A DNA stretch of 64,000 nucleotides from Alicyclobacillus tolerans (lineage in GTDB: Bacteria > Bacillota > Bacilli > Alicyclobacillales > Alicyclobacillaceae). Below, piece after piece: positions 18,027 to 26,921 of this stretch. Below the pieces are notes generated by a model. That model worked only from the letters and a program-made list of their open reading frames with translations. It did no database searches and was not told the origin of the DNA. The stretch is taken from assembly GCF_021739485.1 (NCBI RefSeq), contig NZ_JAJFNK010000026.1, positions 1-64,000 on the forward strand, in the 5' to 3' direction. The position numbers were made by a program, and so were the translations under genes. Numbering within the stretch: the first letter of the stretch is position 1; every line of letters starts with the position of its first letter.

Positions 18027-18884
18027 GTGAATCGATGGTTATTTGTGATTCTTGTGCTCATTACGACTAGCCTCATGGGCTCGTCGTTTGCGGTTGGGAA
18101 AGTAGGCCTTCATTACATCTCTCCGTTGCTACTTGTTGGAGTTCGCTTCACACTGGCGGGGATTCTTATGACTGTGTCTGTCATCAAACGAGACCATCCG
18201 AAGACTCTGGACGTATGGTTGAAGATAGCCTTGATTGGTTTTCTTCAAACCGGAGGTGTAATGGGATGTATTTTTATCAGCCTTCGAACCATCACGGCAA
18301 GTGAGTCATCTATTTTGACCTTTATGAATCCATTACTTGTGATCATTTTGGGGACATTATTTACCGGCGCAAGATATCGTGTTTTACAGTGGGGTGGAGT
18401 TGTTCTAGGATTCCTCGGTGTTTTCGTTACGCTTGGGTTTCATTTACATCTTGGATTTGGAACATGGCTCGCTTTCCTCGGGGCAGTATCTTGGGCGCTT
18501 GCAACACTGCTAATCAAGCGCTGGGGAGCGCTAATGGACACATGGGTATTGACGGCCTACCAGATGTTGTTTGGCGGTATACTCCTGCTCGTTGCCGGTG
18601 TGACCATTGAACATCCGTTTCTCGTTGTCAACGGTACATCTATTGCCATTGAGTTGTGGCTTGCAATCATGGCTTCAGTGGTCCAGTTTGCGATATGGTT
18701 CTATTTGCTCCAACAAGGAGATGCAGGTAAAACGAGTGCATTTTTGTTCCTTGCTCCTTTCTTTGGGGTGATTTCAGGTTGGCTCCTACTAGGGGAACGC
18801 ATCACTTGGGGAGTTATTGTTGGAGGTATTTTTATATTTCTCGGGATTTTCCTCGTAAACTGGCCAGAGCCAAAACTGCGGTAG
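18027..18884 (+). CDS. EamA/DMT family transporter
   Basis: This 285-residue membrane protein has ten predicted helices arranged as two EamA repeats (about 5-135 and 145-280). Family traits include the first-helix pattern SSFAVGKVGL, the SPLLLVGVRFTLAG helix-2 segment, and ESSILTFMNPL at the end of the first repeat. The GTG start follows GAGGGGGTGG. It is probably a drug/metabolite exporter; the substrate cannot be told. It faces the ArsR-type regulator across about 100 bp, which probably contains both promoters and the operator. Confidence 0.85.
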   Translation: MNRWLFVILVLITTSLMGSSFAVGKVGLHYISPLLLVGVRFTLAGILMTVSVIKRDHPKTLDVWLKIALIGFLQTGGVMGCIFISLRTITASESSILTFMNPLLVIILGTLFTGARYRVLQWGGVVLGFLGVFVTLGFHLHLGFGTWLAFLGAVSWALATLLIKRWGALMDTWVLTAYQMLFGGILLLVAGVTIEHPFLVVNGTSIAIELWLAIMASVVQFAIWFYLLQQGDAGKTSAFLFLAPFFGVISGWLLLGERITWGVIVGGIFIFLGIFLVNWPEPKLR

Positions 18885-18924
18885 TGGGGGATTCAATTGA
18901 ACCGGCTTGCGATGGACCATCGTC

Positions 18925-18940
18925 TGTAAAATGTCTTACA
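18925..18940. promoter_or_regulatory. Crp-type palindrome TGTAA-N6-TTACA
   Basis: TGTAA-AATGTC-TTACA is a perfect inverted repeat 82 bp upstream of the SDR gene that leads a five-gene redox operon. It belongs to the set of similar sites in this window. Confidence 0.6.
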
Positions 18941-19021
18941 GACATACAAACATAAAGCAACTTACAATATGGTAGTAATGTGATTTACTCAGTCGTCTAT
19001 GACGACAGGAGGGGTGAATGG

Positions 19022-19795
19022 ATGTATACAGCCAATTTTTCTCTTGCAGGAAAGGTTGCCCTCATAACAGGTGCGGGGCGTGGAATAGGACGAGCATTAG
19101 CGGAAGGGTTGGCATTCGCCGGCGCTGATGTGGCACTTGTTTCTCGAACAGAGAGACAAGTGAATGTAGCAGCCGATGAGATAAAGGAATCAACTGGTCG
19201 AAACACATGGGCCGGTTCCTGCGATGTGACAAATAAGGAATCGGTACAACAGACTGTTTCACAGGTCATTGAACATTTAGGGAAAATCGACATCCTGGTC
19301 AACAATGCGGGAACATCGGTTCGCCACGGCGCACTTGAATTGACGGAAGCAGAGTGGGATCAGGTGATAGATACGAACTTTAAGTCCGTATTCTTGATGT
19401 CGCAGGCTGTGGGAAGCCACATGGTCGAAAGAAAATACGGCAGAATCATCAATGTGGCGTCAGTTGCTTCCGAACTGACACTCGCTTATGGGACACCATA
19501 TGGACCGAGTAAAGCAGGTGTCGTTCATTTGACACGACAGCTTGCCAATGAATGGGCGAAAGACGGTGTCACGGTCAATGCCATCAGTCCATGGTTTTTC
19601 AGAACTTCACTGAACGCAGCAGCCTTGGATAACGCAGAATTCCGTACTGCCTTGGAACGTCGTACTCCGATGGGACGGCTTGGGCAACTGGAAGAGTTAG
19701 TGGCTCCAGTGGTGTTCTTCAGTTCGGACGGCGCCGGGTATGTCACAGGTCAGAACCTGTTTGTCGATGGGGGAACCACGCATTTCGGGATGTAA
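19022..19795 (+). CDS. Short-chain dehydrogenase/reductase (SDR)
   Basis: This is a 257-residue classical SDR. TGAGRGIGRALA is the NAD(P)-binding TGxxxGxG loop, VNNAG follows the central strand, and the catalytic Ser and YxxxK lie in ASVASELTLAYGTPYGPSK. FVDGG occurs near the end. ATG 19022 is placed by AGGAGGGGTGA just upstream. Sequence style suggests a gluconate- or glucose-dehydrogenase-like SDR, but the substrate is not determinable. It is the first gene of an operon with OsmC, epimerase, DsbA-type and thioredoxin genes and has a Crp-type site in its promoter. Confidence 0.85.
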   Translation: MYTANFSLAGKVALITGAGRGIGRALAEGLAFAGADVALVSRTERQVNVAADEIKESTGRNTWAGSCDVTNKESVQQTVSQVIEHLGKIDILVNNAGTSVRHGALELTEAEWDQVIDTNFKSVFLMSQAVGSHMVERKYGRIINVASVASELTLAYGTPYGPSKAGVVHLTRQLANEWAKDGVTVNAISPWFFRTSLNAAALDNAEFRTALERRTPMGRLGQLEELVAPVVFFSSDGAGYVTGQNLFVDGGTTHFGM

Positions 19796-19846
19796 TACAC
19801 AGGGTTCGGTACTGAATGAGAATGGTGCGAAGGGAGACGTTCATGC

Positions 19847-20338
19847 ATGGCAGAGCTTTCGATTGCTATCCGGGCGAAGGGCACCGGCAAACGCACAGAT
19901 GTGACGACAAAAGGTCATTCGTTCACCATAGATGAGCCGACCTCGATGGGCGGAACAAACGTTGGAGCCAGCCCTTTGGAATATCTTCTGGGTGCGCTGG
20001 CAGGTTGTGAAGAAGTTATCGCTCAAGGCGTTGCCAAGAAGTTGAATTTTGAGTTACATGGGATCGACTTTGACGTTGAGGGCGTGCTTGACCCACGCGG
20101 GCTCGCTGGCGAACCTGGTATCCAACCGTACTTTCAAAAGGTGACGAATATCGCGCGAGTACAAACTTCTGAGACACCTGAGCGTATACAGCGGTTGCGG
20201 GAAGCTGTGGAGAAACAATGCCCTGTATTCACATTGATTGAGGCTGCGGGTGTGGAAATAGAAAGTCGATGGGAAAAGAAGTCGTTCATCAACATCATGT
20301 CGCAGGGCATGGCATGTGATGTCGACGGAAACTGTTGA
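19847..20338 (+). CDS. OsmC family protein
   Basis: This 163-residue protein has OsmC/Ohr fold signatures: SMGGTNVGASPLEYLLGALAGCEEVIA in the first half and ETPERIQRLREAVEKQCPVFTLI with the second active cysteine. The first cysteine is in the AGC motif near residue 53. OsmC-type proteins reduce organic hydroperoxides or act in thiol stress using paired cysteines. The C-terminal extension MACDVDGNC adds extra cysteines. It lies 51 nt after the SDR gene. Confidence 0.85.
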   Translation: MAELSIAIRAKGTGKRTDVTTKGHSFTIDEPTSMGGTNVGASPLEYLLGALAGCEEVIAQGVAKKLNFELHGIDFDVEGVLDPRGLAGEPGIQPYFQKVTNIARVQTSETPERIQRLREAVEKQCPVFTLIEAAGVEIESRWEKKSFINIMSQGMACDVDGNC

Positions 20339-20365
20339 AGCAACTACAACACGAGGTGTGATTAG

Positions 20366-21265
20366 ATGAAGATATTGATGTTAGGCGGTACAAAGTATTT
20401 CGGACGTCGGTTAGTTCACCTCTTGATTCAAGACGGACACGACATCACGGTAGCTACACGTGGAAACACAGAGGACGACTTTGGTGATGCGGTGAAGCGC
20501 ATCCAGATTGACCGTACCGACGCCGAATCAATGAACCGAGCCTTTGCAAATCAATCCTACGACGTAGTTTATGACCAAATTTGCTTCAATCCCCGAGAAG
20601 CGAAGATTTCAGTGGATGTGTTTGGCGAACGGATCGGTCGATACATCTTTACTTCGAGCATGGCGGTATACGGCCACAAGGACGATGAGATAACGGAAGA
20701 GGATTTTCGGCCGGACAATTATGCGTACGATCTCGCTGCAGAGCAGTACAGCTATGACGAAGGCAAACGCCAGGCGGAGGCCTATCTCTTTCAACACACT
20801 CCGTTTCCAGTCGTCGCTGTGCGTGTAGCGATGGTCGTCTCAGGTGACGATTATACCGGGCGTGTTGATTATTACGTGAGCCATGTAGCTCATGACGAAT
20901 CGATAGGCGTGTTCGAGACCGAACATCCCATCACCTATGTGACGGCTTGGGATGTCGCTGCGTTTCTCAGATTCCTCGGTACAAAGACCGATTACACAGG
21001 TCCAATCAACGCAGGAAACACGGGTTACTTGAGCATTCAGGAGTTCAGCCGGGAGATAGGCAAGCAATTCGGAACGACACCACAGTTCCATGTTGGTAGG
21101 CATGGGGACAAAGAGCGTCCACTGTCGCCATATGCGATGTTCCCGTGGACCTGGAAGTTGTCGAACGCAAAGGCGAAGGCATTAGGGTTCGAGTTTCCAG
21201 ACGTCCGGGACTCCATTCCTGACATGGTTCATGAGTCAGCGTCGAGATTGGGATTAAAGGAGTGA
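20366..21265 (+). CDS. NAD-dependent epimerase/dehydratase family protein
   Basis: This 299-residue extended-SDR protein has MLGGTKYFGRRL as the N-terminal Rossmann loop. The catalytic region has TSSMAVYG with a downstream YDEGKRQAEAYL in place of a plain YxxxK. It resembles the isoflavone-reductase/UDP-glucose-epimerase-like group found in Bacillales; the substrate is not identifiable. It has GAGGTGTGA before its ATG and its stop is 3 nt from the DsbA-type gene start, so it is co-translated in the operon. Confidence 0.75.
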   Translation: MKILMLGGTKYFGRRLVHLLIQDGHDITVATRGNTEDDFGDAVKRIQIDRTDAESMNRAFANQSYDVVYDQICFNPREAKISVDVFGERIGRYIFTSSMAVYGHKDDEITEEDFRPDNYAYDLAAEQYSYDEGKRQAEAYLFQHTPFPVVAVRVAMVVSGDDYTGRVDYYVSHVAHDESIGVFETEHPITYVTAWDVAAFLRFLGTKTDYTGPINAGNTGYLSIQEFSREIGKQFGTTPQFHVGRHGDKERPLSPYAMFPWTWKLSNAKAKALGFEFPDVRDSIPDMVHESASRLGLKE

Positions 21266-21267
21266 CA

Positions 21268-21843
21268 ATGATGAAGCCCAAAATTACGGTGTTCTCGGAT
21301 TTTCTGTGCCCGTTTTGCTATATCGGCAAGCAACCGTTGGATGAAGTGGCAAAGGAACAAGGACTCGAAATTGAGTGGAGGGCCTTCGAACTCCGCCCAG
21401 AGGGGGTAGACGTACCACCGAAACCACCTGAGTACATGGAACGGGTAAAAGCCGGTGTTGAAGCTTTAGCAAAGCAGTATGGTCTCGAAATGTCTCTCAG
21501 CGGGAAGAGCAAGGCGTCTCGTCGAGCCCACGAGGGAGCCAAGTTTGCCGAGGAGTATGGCAAGGCGCAGGAATATCATGAGGCGATGTTTGTCGCTCAA
21601 TTCAAGGATGGAAGGAACGTCGACGATATCGACACCCTAGTGGACGTTGCGACGTCGATTGGTCTTGACCCAGGCGCATTTCGTGAAGCAGTAGAGAGTC
21701 GGAGGTATCGAGATATAGTGCTTGAGGATGAACGATTGGCGGAGGAAATTGGCGTAACAGGCATCCCGTGTATCATTGTTGAAAACAGGGGCGCTATGGG
21801 CGTTCAAAGTGTTGATCAAATCAAGGCCCTGATTGAGGGATAA
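21268..21843 (+). CDS. DsbA family (FrnE-like) oxidoreductase
   Basis: This 191-residue protein has a thioredoxin fold with a helical insertion. The redox motif [10 protein letters not shown] (CPFC) lies near residues 12-20 and [10 protein letters not shown] provides the cis-proline. The lack of a signal peptide and the FrnE-like layout suggest a cytoplasmic disulfide oxidoreductase. ATG 21268 follows AAGGAG at the proper distance; the earlier GTG overlaps the previous stop. It sits directly before trxA, so the pair may form a thiol-disulfide relay. Confidence 0.85.
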   Translation: MMKPKITVFSDFLCPFCYIGKQPLDEVAKEQGLEIEWRAFELRPEGVDVPPKPPEYMERVKAGVEALAKQYGLEMSLSGKSKASRRAHEGAKFAEEYGKAQEYHEAMFVAQFKDGRNVDDIDTLVDVATSIGLDPGAFREAVESRRYRDIVLEDERLAEEIGVTGIPCIIVENRGAMGVQSVDQIKALIEG

Positions 21844-21862
21844 CACAAAAGGAGGAATTGTC

Positions 21863-22180
21863 GTGGCAACACAAAAAGTGACAGATGTAGATTTCAATTC
21901 GTTCGTGCAATCAGATATACCGGTGCTTGTTGACTTCTGGGCAACATGGTGTGGCCCGTGTAAAATGATGGCACCAGTCCTTGAAGAGGTTTCGGACGAA
22001 TACCAAGATAAGCTCGTAGTTGGGAAACTTGATGTGGATGAGAATCCGCAAACTGCGCAGCAATTTGGTATTATGAGCATTCCAACCCTATTACTGTTTC
22101 AGAACGGCGAAGTTGTGAAGCAGATTGTGGGATATCGCCCCAAGGCGGATTTGCTTTCACAGCTGGCTGACGTTCTATAA
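21863..22180 (+). CDS. trxA: Thioredoxin
   Basis: This is a 105-residue thioredoxin with the canonical WCGPC active site in [18 protein letters not shown] and the IPTLLLF cis-proline loop. GTG 21863 is placed by AAAGGAGGAATTG. Length and motif are typical of housekeeping thioredoxins, but here it closes a stress-type operon and is followed by a terminator. It reduces protein disulfides at the expense of thioredoxin reductase, which is not encoded in the window. Confidence 0.95.
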   Translation: MATQKVTDVDFNSFVQSDIPVLVDFWATWCGPCKMMAPVLEEVSDEYQDKLVVGKLDVDENPQTAQQFGIMSIPTLLLFQNGEVVKQIVGYRPKADLLSQLADVL

Positions 22181-22193
22181 GGCTATTAAACAA

Positions 22194-22234
22194 GGCAGCA
22201 GTGAACGCTCGAAAACGTTCCTGCTGCCCTTTTC
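22194..22234 (+). terminator. Terminator of the SDR-osmC-trxA operon
   Basis: GGCAGCAG..GAACG pairs with CGTTC..CTGCTGCC around a short loop, followed by CTTTTC. It ends the five-gene transcript and also lies close to the panE 3' end. Confidence 0.8.
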
Positions 22235-22252
22235 GTAGGTCGGTTCACTTGA

Positions 22253-23170
22253 TCACTTGGCCCCTTCTCGGTAGGGGTGAAGCAGCGCATAGACGGATCG
22301 TACGCAAGGTGTTTTGACTTCATAAGGCTGGGCCATCTCAAGGACAGCACCTTGTAGACTGTCAATTTCAAGCGGTAACCCCTTTTCCAGGTCACGGTGG
22401 AGTGAAGAGGTCATGGAAGGCGATATACTATTGAGCTTATTCATGACTTGTTCAAAAGCGTCTGCAGGTAAACGTACTTGTTTTGCCTCACCCACAGAGA
22501 TGATCTCTTGAATCAAGTCTTCAAGAAACCTCTTCGATACAACGTCACTTAAAATGGGGCCAATGGGTTTTCGTATGCTGGCAGTGATGCTGCTTAACGA
22601 TGTGAGAAAAATGAATTTCTGCCACATATCAACCATAATTGACTCGCTTACGCGTACATTCACACCGCTCTGCTTGAAGGCAGATTCGAGGTCCTCCAAT
22701 AATGTCTCATCGGATGATGCAAGAGACCCAATGACAATATCGTGCATTGGACTTGTGTGAATCACGTTCCCATCGGAATCAAGGGTTGCTTCTATGTAAC
22801 AGAGTCCTCCTAATACTGCATCTTGACCAAATTCCTGAACCAATACATCCATATGCTGCACGCCGTTCAACAATGGTAAGACTTTTGCACCCTTTTCAAC
22901 CAAACTTCGGATTTCTGGTAAAGCACCTTCGAGGTGGTAGTTTTTTAAGGCCACAATTACAACGTCTGGCTGTTCTATTGCGTCGACGGTCAAGGCCAAG
23001 CTGGGGGTTACAGTAAAGTCACCGTGGATGCTCCGAACATTGAGACCAGTATCCTCTAATTGTTGGTAACGCCGGTTACGAACAAGAAAGGTGACGTTAG
23101 CTCCGGATGACGCTAGTCGTCCTCCAAAGTAACCGCCAACAGCCCCGGCTCCTAATATGACAAAGTTCAT
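22253..23170 (-). CDS. panE: 2-dehydropantoate 2-reductase (ketopantoate reductase) family
   Basis: This 305-residue protein has the ApbA/PanE N-terminal NADPH loop GAGAVGGYFGGRLA and the catalytic-domain block KFIFLTSLSSITA..R, plus a late LHRDLEKGLPLEIDSLQG that is the family's conserved substrate-site signature. ATG 23170 follows GGAGGGACAACG. PanE makes pantoate for pantothenate and coenzyme A. No other pan genes are nearby, so a relaxed-specificity paralogue is possible. The divergent promoter region shared with the DsrE gene holds a Crp-type site. Confidence 0.85.
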   Translation of the reverse strand: MNFVILGAGAVGGYFGGRLASSGANVTFLVRNRRYQQLEDTGLNVRSIHGDFTVTPSLALTVDAIEQPDVVIVALKNYHLEGALPEIRSLVEKGAKVLPLLNGVQHMDVLVQEFGQDAVLGGLCYIEATLDSDGNVIHTSPMHDIVIGSLASSDETLLEDLESAFKQSGVNVRVSESIMVDMWQKFIFLTSLSSITASIRKPIGPILSDVVSKRFLEDLIQEIISVGEAKQVRLPADAFEQVMNKLNSISPSMTSSLHRDLEKGLPLEIDSLQGAVLEMAQPYEVKTPCVRSVYALLHPYREGAK

Positions 23171-23243
23171 CGTTGTCCCTCCGTGTACTGGCTTGGTAAG
23201 TAGGTTGCACACCCAATGGTGACAGAATTAAATTGTATCAGAC

Positions 23244-23259
23244 TGTGAAGTGCATTACG
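23244..23259. promoter_or_regulatory. Crp-type palindrome TGTGA-N6-TTACG
   Basis: TGTGA-AGTGCA-TTACG lies between the divergent panE-type and DsrE genes, 74 bp and 77 bp from their starts. One position departs from the palindrome. Confidence 0.5.
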
Positions 23260-23335
23260 GAAGGATTACTTACCATTGGTCAACAATATAGGGAGGAAAC
23301 GAACTGCAAGTAACGCATAGTGGGAGGGGAATCAA

Positions 23336-23692
23336 ATGGCAGATAAATTTCTTATCATTATCCAAGCAGGACCGAATGAGTTAGCTAAGGCGCTTCACGC
23401 TCTACTGTACGGGCAAGAACTCCATGACGCTGGCTATGCTGTACAGATTATGTTCGATGGAGCGGGAACCACGTGGGTAAAGGAGTTTAAGAATCCCGAG
23501 CATAAATACTTTGATGTGTACAAGCATGTTGAATCGCTTGGGATCGTCGCAGGGGCATGTGAATACTGTGCCAATGCGTTTGGTGTCGTTGAGCAGGTGA
23601 AGGGGGCTGGTGTGCCGTTATGGGGCGAAGCAGCCGGACACCCAAGCCTCGTGAAATATGTGAAGGAAGGCTACACACCGCTGATTTTGTGA
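23336..23692 (+). CDS. DsrE family protein
   Basis: This 118-residue protein opens with FLIIIQAGPNELAKALHALLYGQELHDAGY, the DsrE/DsrF-like strand-helix start. It has ACEYCANAFG in the middle, with cysteines at the position of the family's sulfur-carrier cysteine. Such proteins bind or pass persulfide sulfur; the partner is unknown here. A Crp-type site lies upstream. It is followed by a strong terminator and is monocistronic. Confidence 0.8.
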   Translation: MADKFLIIIQAGPNELAKALHALLYGQELHDAGYAVQIMFDGAGTTWVKEFKNPEHKYFDVYKHVESLGIVAGACEYCANAFGVVEQVKGAGVPLWGEAAGHPSLVKYVKEGYTPLIL

Positions 23693-23727
23693 AGTACGGT
23701 ACAAGTCAACGTAGGCATCTGACGCCC

Positions 23728-23760
23728 GTAAAAGCCACTCAAAGCGAGTGGCTTTTACTT
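23728..23760 (+). terminator. Terminator after the DsrE gene
   Basis: GTAAAAGCCACTC and GAGTGGCTTTTAC form a 13-bp stem with a 5-nt loop. The T-rich right arm completes the terminator. On the minus strand the structure is equally symmetrical. Confidence 0.8.
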
Positions 23761-23829
23761 ATGTATGGATTATTGGAACGAGAGTTACGTATAAGGTGTT
23801 TTTCCACCTGGGTTTTGCCGAATTCCGAT

Positions 23830-24562
23830 CTACTTCGACGACATGGCACCTTGGCTTTTCAGCCAAGTGACCATGGTATCTCTGCGGGTGTCAATACCAC
23901 CTGCGGCATCTAGAGGCGTCGAGCTCGTGTAGTCAGGAGTTCCATTAATGTCTGCACCCCTGCTGAGCAGGTACTCGGCTACCCTACGCTGGCCTCCATG
24001 GCACGCTTGCCAAAAAGCTGCATTAATTTCATCCGGCTTAGGTGAAGGATTTGAAGCCATAAGTTCCTCTACGCGAGACATCATCCCAAGAGCTGCTGCA
24101 TGCCAGAGGACGTCGACACGAGCACCCCGCTGTACCAAAAGTCGAGCCACGTTCCAACATCCATAACCCACCGCATTGTCCAAAAGGGGTGCCACCAGCG
24201 ATTGATCCACCCAGCACTTCAATGTCAGCTCCACCATCGATTAACGCAGCGGCAACATCCACATCATCACTGCTGGCCGCCCAGTGCAATGGGGTCTCTG
24301 AATGCCAACCGCCAATGATGGGTGCGTTTGGGTCAGCTCCCGCATCAATCAGCATCTTCACGATCATAGGTCCGTTGGGAAAGTATCCAGGCCAATCCGT
24401 AACAACGTGTAGAGCCGTTCGAGAATTGCCTTGTCTGTCTACGGCCCTGCCTGTAGCTAAGCTAGGGCACTCGTCTAGGAGACGACGCAATACATCCAAG
24501 TTTCCCATTTTGACCGCATGTACGAACGAAATTGCCAGTGGATCGTCATTGATGAACTCCAT
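23830..24562 (-). pseudogene. Ankyrin-repeat protein gene broken by a frameshift
   Basis: Two overlapping frames each encode ankyrin repeats (TALHVVTDW, SETPLHWAASSDDVDVAAALIDGGAD; then NVARLLVQRGARVD and GGQRRVAEYLLSRGADING). They join into one protein of about 243 residues if one A is removed from the run of four at 24182-24185, restoring GGTPLDNAVGYG. The gene therefore looks intact except for a one-base insertion, either a real mutation or a sequencing error. Ankyrin repeats mediate protein contacts; the partner is unknown. A Crp-type site lies upstream, shared with the divergent membrane protein gene. Confidence 0.8.
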
Positions 24563-24704
24563 GCTATCCGCTCCTCAGAATCTGATCGACATTAGTATAT
24601 AACAGGTTACTGTCAAGGAACATTGAAGCGGATGTTCGAACGATGCGTTTACAGTCGCTTGATCATTGAATCGAAAGTCACGCTGTCATCAAGAAGTTTA
24701 TTTG

Positions 24705-24720
24705 TGTGAAGTGGCTTACC
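24705..24720. promoter_or_regulatory. Crp-type palindrome TGTGA-N6-TTACC
   Basis: TGTGA-AGTGGC-TTACC lies 60 bp before the methionine-rich membrane protein gene and upstream of the divergent ankyrin gene. One palindrome position differs. Confidence 0.5.
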
Positions 24721-24779
24721 GACTGGAACAATTGTTCTCCGTAAGATGAGGCTAAGTCATTCATCAAGGAGGAATTTTC

Positions 24780-25196
24780 ATGATCCGAGTCAAAATTGGC
24801 GTAATGTCGAGTCTAATTGCAGGTATCGTGTTCGGAATCATGATGACCATGATGGGCATGATGCCAATGATCGCCGGTCTGGTCGGAAGTCATTCCATTG
24901 TAGTAGGGTGGATTGTCCATCTCATCGTCAGCGCCATCTTCGGTGTAATATTTGGAACTGTCGTTCGCAATCCAAGGTCCGGGATCATAATGGGGCTGAT
25001 TTATGGGGGCGTTCTTTGGTTTTTGTTTCCCTTCATCATGATGCCCATGATGATGCACATGCCCGCCATGCATTGGTCTCAATCGGCGATGATGAGCCTA
25101 ATCGGGCACTTGGTCTACGGTTTGATTCTGGGTATCAGTTATCGGATGATGGGCAAGGCATGTATCCTGCCGAAGAGCGATTCAACGGCGCAATAA
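24780..25196 (+). CDS. Methionine-rich small membrane protein
   Basis: This 138-residue protein has four predicted helices and an exceptional methionine content: MMTMMGMMPMIAG near residue 22 and MMPMMMHMPAMHW near residue 85. Methionine and histidine clusters in membranes can bind copper, but that role is inference. The ATG has AAGGAGG about 8 nt upstream. I recognise no named family with confidence. It is flanked by a Crp-type site upstream and a perfect hairpin downstream. Confidence 0.7.
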   Translation: MIRVKIGVMSSLIAGIVFGIMMTMMGMMPMIAGLVGSHSIVVGWIVHLIVSAIFGVIFGTVVRNPRSGIIMGLIYGGVLWFLFPFIMMPMMMHMPAMHWSQSAMMSLIGHLVYGLILGISYRMMGKACILPKSDSTAQ

Positions 25197-25201
25197 ACGA
25201 T

Positions 25202-25240
25202 GAAGTGGGTCCAATGGTCATCGACCATTGGACCCACTTC
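25202..25240. terminator. Perfect 18-bp hairpin downstream of the membrane protein gene
   Basis: GAAGTGGGTCCAATGGTC (25202-25219) and its exact complement (25223-25240) flank a 3-nt loop. There is no T-run, so transcription termination is likely but not certain. Confidence 0.6.
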
Positions 25241-25443
25241 GGTATTGCTCTTCTGCGTAAGAAAATCGTTTCAACGAACCCAGCGTCTGTAATTTAGCTA
25301 ACAGAACTCGGAATCACGAGGGAATATACTTCGGATTTAGAGTGTCCTATCTATTGAAGTGGTTAATCAACACTGTTCATCCGGCATTTTACGCAGAGTA
25401 AATCTGAATACGGATGGCATTCCGCAATTGAAAGGAGAGTCAC

Positions 25444-26913
25444 ATGAACAATACAGAGATCTTACGCCCGGACGAGAATACCGCCGCTGCTGCGTATCAA
25501 GAACGTGGCACCACGGAGAAGCTTCGTGAAGGGCGCCTACACTTCTTTCGCACTATCGCTCAGTCGGTAGGCGTGCAAGGTCCAACGGGCGGGGTTGTGA
25601 TTGGTGCAGCGATTTTGGCTGGTATCTCCGGTGGAGGCACTGCGTTGGTGCAGTTAATTGCCGCTATAGCGATGGGATTTGTAGCTTATGCATTTGTTCT
25701 CTTTACGAGAGGCTTCAACAGTGCGGGCTCGGTTTACGGATTTACCGGTGCAGTAGTTGGCCCCATATTTGGATTTCTTTCGGCATGGTCTTTAATGTTG
25801 GTGTATATCAACTTTGCTGGTGGCGTGTATGCAAGCGTCGCCGATGAGGCACAGCCGGCCTTTGCCGCAATCGGCATTCATCTTCCATGGCAGATTTACG
25901 CTTTTGTGGCGTTTGTTCTCGTTGTTCTCTTCGCCTATCTCGATATCAAGACTTCATCCACCATTATCCTTGTGCTCGAAGGGGTGTCCATGCTTCTCGT
26001 CACGATTGTATGTATTGTCATCCTGGCGAAGGGCGGATATCACGGACACGCATTTAGTTCTGCACCGTTCCGACCGAATGGAGCCTCTTTGGCAACCCTT
26101 GGACTCGGTATCGTCTACTCCTTTTCAGCTTTTTCAGGTTTTGAATCTGCAGCAACGCTCGGTGAAGAATCGGCACGACCACGCAAGATGATTCCGATGG
26201 CTGTGGCGGTATCACTTATTGTTGTCGCCATCTTTGAAATTGGCGTTGCTTATGTAGTCACCAATGCCTTCCCGAACACAAAACTCCTAGCTGCCTCGCC
26301 GGTGCCGCTTGTGTCGGTAACCAACCAATTCGTTGCGCCATGGGTTGGAACACTTGTAAACTTTGGAGCAGTCGTCAGTTCCTTCGGTGCGGCTCTCGCC
26401 TGTGTAAACGGGGGCACTAGAATGCTGTTTGCGCTGGGGAGAGATGGCATCGGTCCAAAGATGCTGAAGAGAGTGAGTAAGCGTACGGGATCTCCAGTTG
26501 GGGCCCTCGTAGTCGTCTCCATTGTGAGTCTGGCATTCCTTGTCGGTTTCTTGCATGATAAGGCAACCGATGCAGTCGGAATCATCCTCACCTATGGAGC
26601 GGACTTGATACTGGCGGCATACGCTCTCGTTCTCATTGCTGCTGTGATCTACACCGTAAAACGCCGAATGTCACCCATCAAGACGCTAGCTTTGGTGATT
26701 GGCCTCGCCATTCTCGTTTACGTGGTAAAAGATACTTTCATCCCATTTCCTGCGGCGCCGTATAACTGGGATGCGTACGGTGCAGTAGCAACGCTAGTGA
26801 TTGGTCTTGTGATTCCGCTCTTATCACGCAGAATTCGAAACAGCTTGCGTCAATCGCCTCTGCTGAAGGTTGGTGCGGTGGAATTGCTTAAACGGGAATC
26901 ACAACGGAGTTGA
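25444..26913 (+). CDS. APC-family amino acid permease
   Basis: This 489-residue membrane protein has about twelve helices. The first helix carries GPTGGVVIGAAILAGISGGGTALVQ, the glycine-rich substrate loop of the APC superfamily. Helix 6 has GLGIVYSFSAFSGFESAATLGEESARPRKMIPMA, the conserved consensus of this group. It probably imports an amino acid or related amine by proton symport. AAAGGAGAGTCAC precedes the ATG. Its stop overlaps the region just before mtnK, so permease and kinase are one transcript; a methylthioribose or amino-acid salvage substrate is possible but unproven. Confidence 0.85.
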   Translation: MNNTEILRPDENTAAAAYQERGTTEKLREGRLHFFRTIAQSVGVQGPTGGVVIGAAILAGISGGGTALVQLIAAIAMGFVAYAFVLFTRGFNSAGSVYGFTGAVVGPIFGFLSAWSLMLVYINFAGGVYASVADEAQPAFAAIGIHLPWQIYAFVAFVLVVLFAYLDIKTSSTIILVLEGVSMLLVTIVCIVILAKGGYHGHAFSSAPFRPNGASLATLGLGIVYSFSAFSGFESAATLGEESARPRKMIPMAVAVSLIVVAIFEIGVAYVVTNAFPNTKLLAASPVPLVSVTNQFVAPWVGTLVNFGAVVSSFGAALACVNGGTRMLFALGRDGIGPKMLKRVSKRTGSPVGALVVVSIVSLAFLVGFLHDKATDAVGIILTYGADLILAAYALVLIAAVIYTVKRRMSPIKTLALVIGLAILVYVVKDTFIPFPAAPYNWDAYGAVATLVIGLVIPLLSRRIRNSLRQSPLLKVGAVELLKRESQRS

Positions 26914-26921
26914 GGTTCAAA

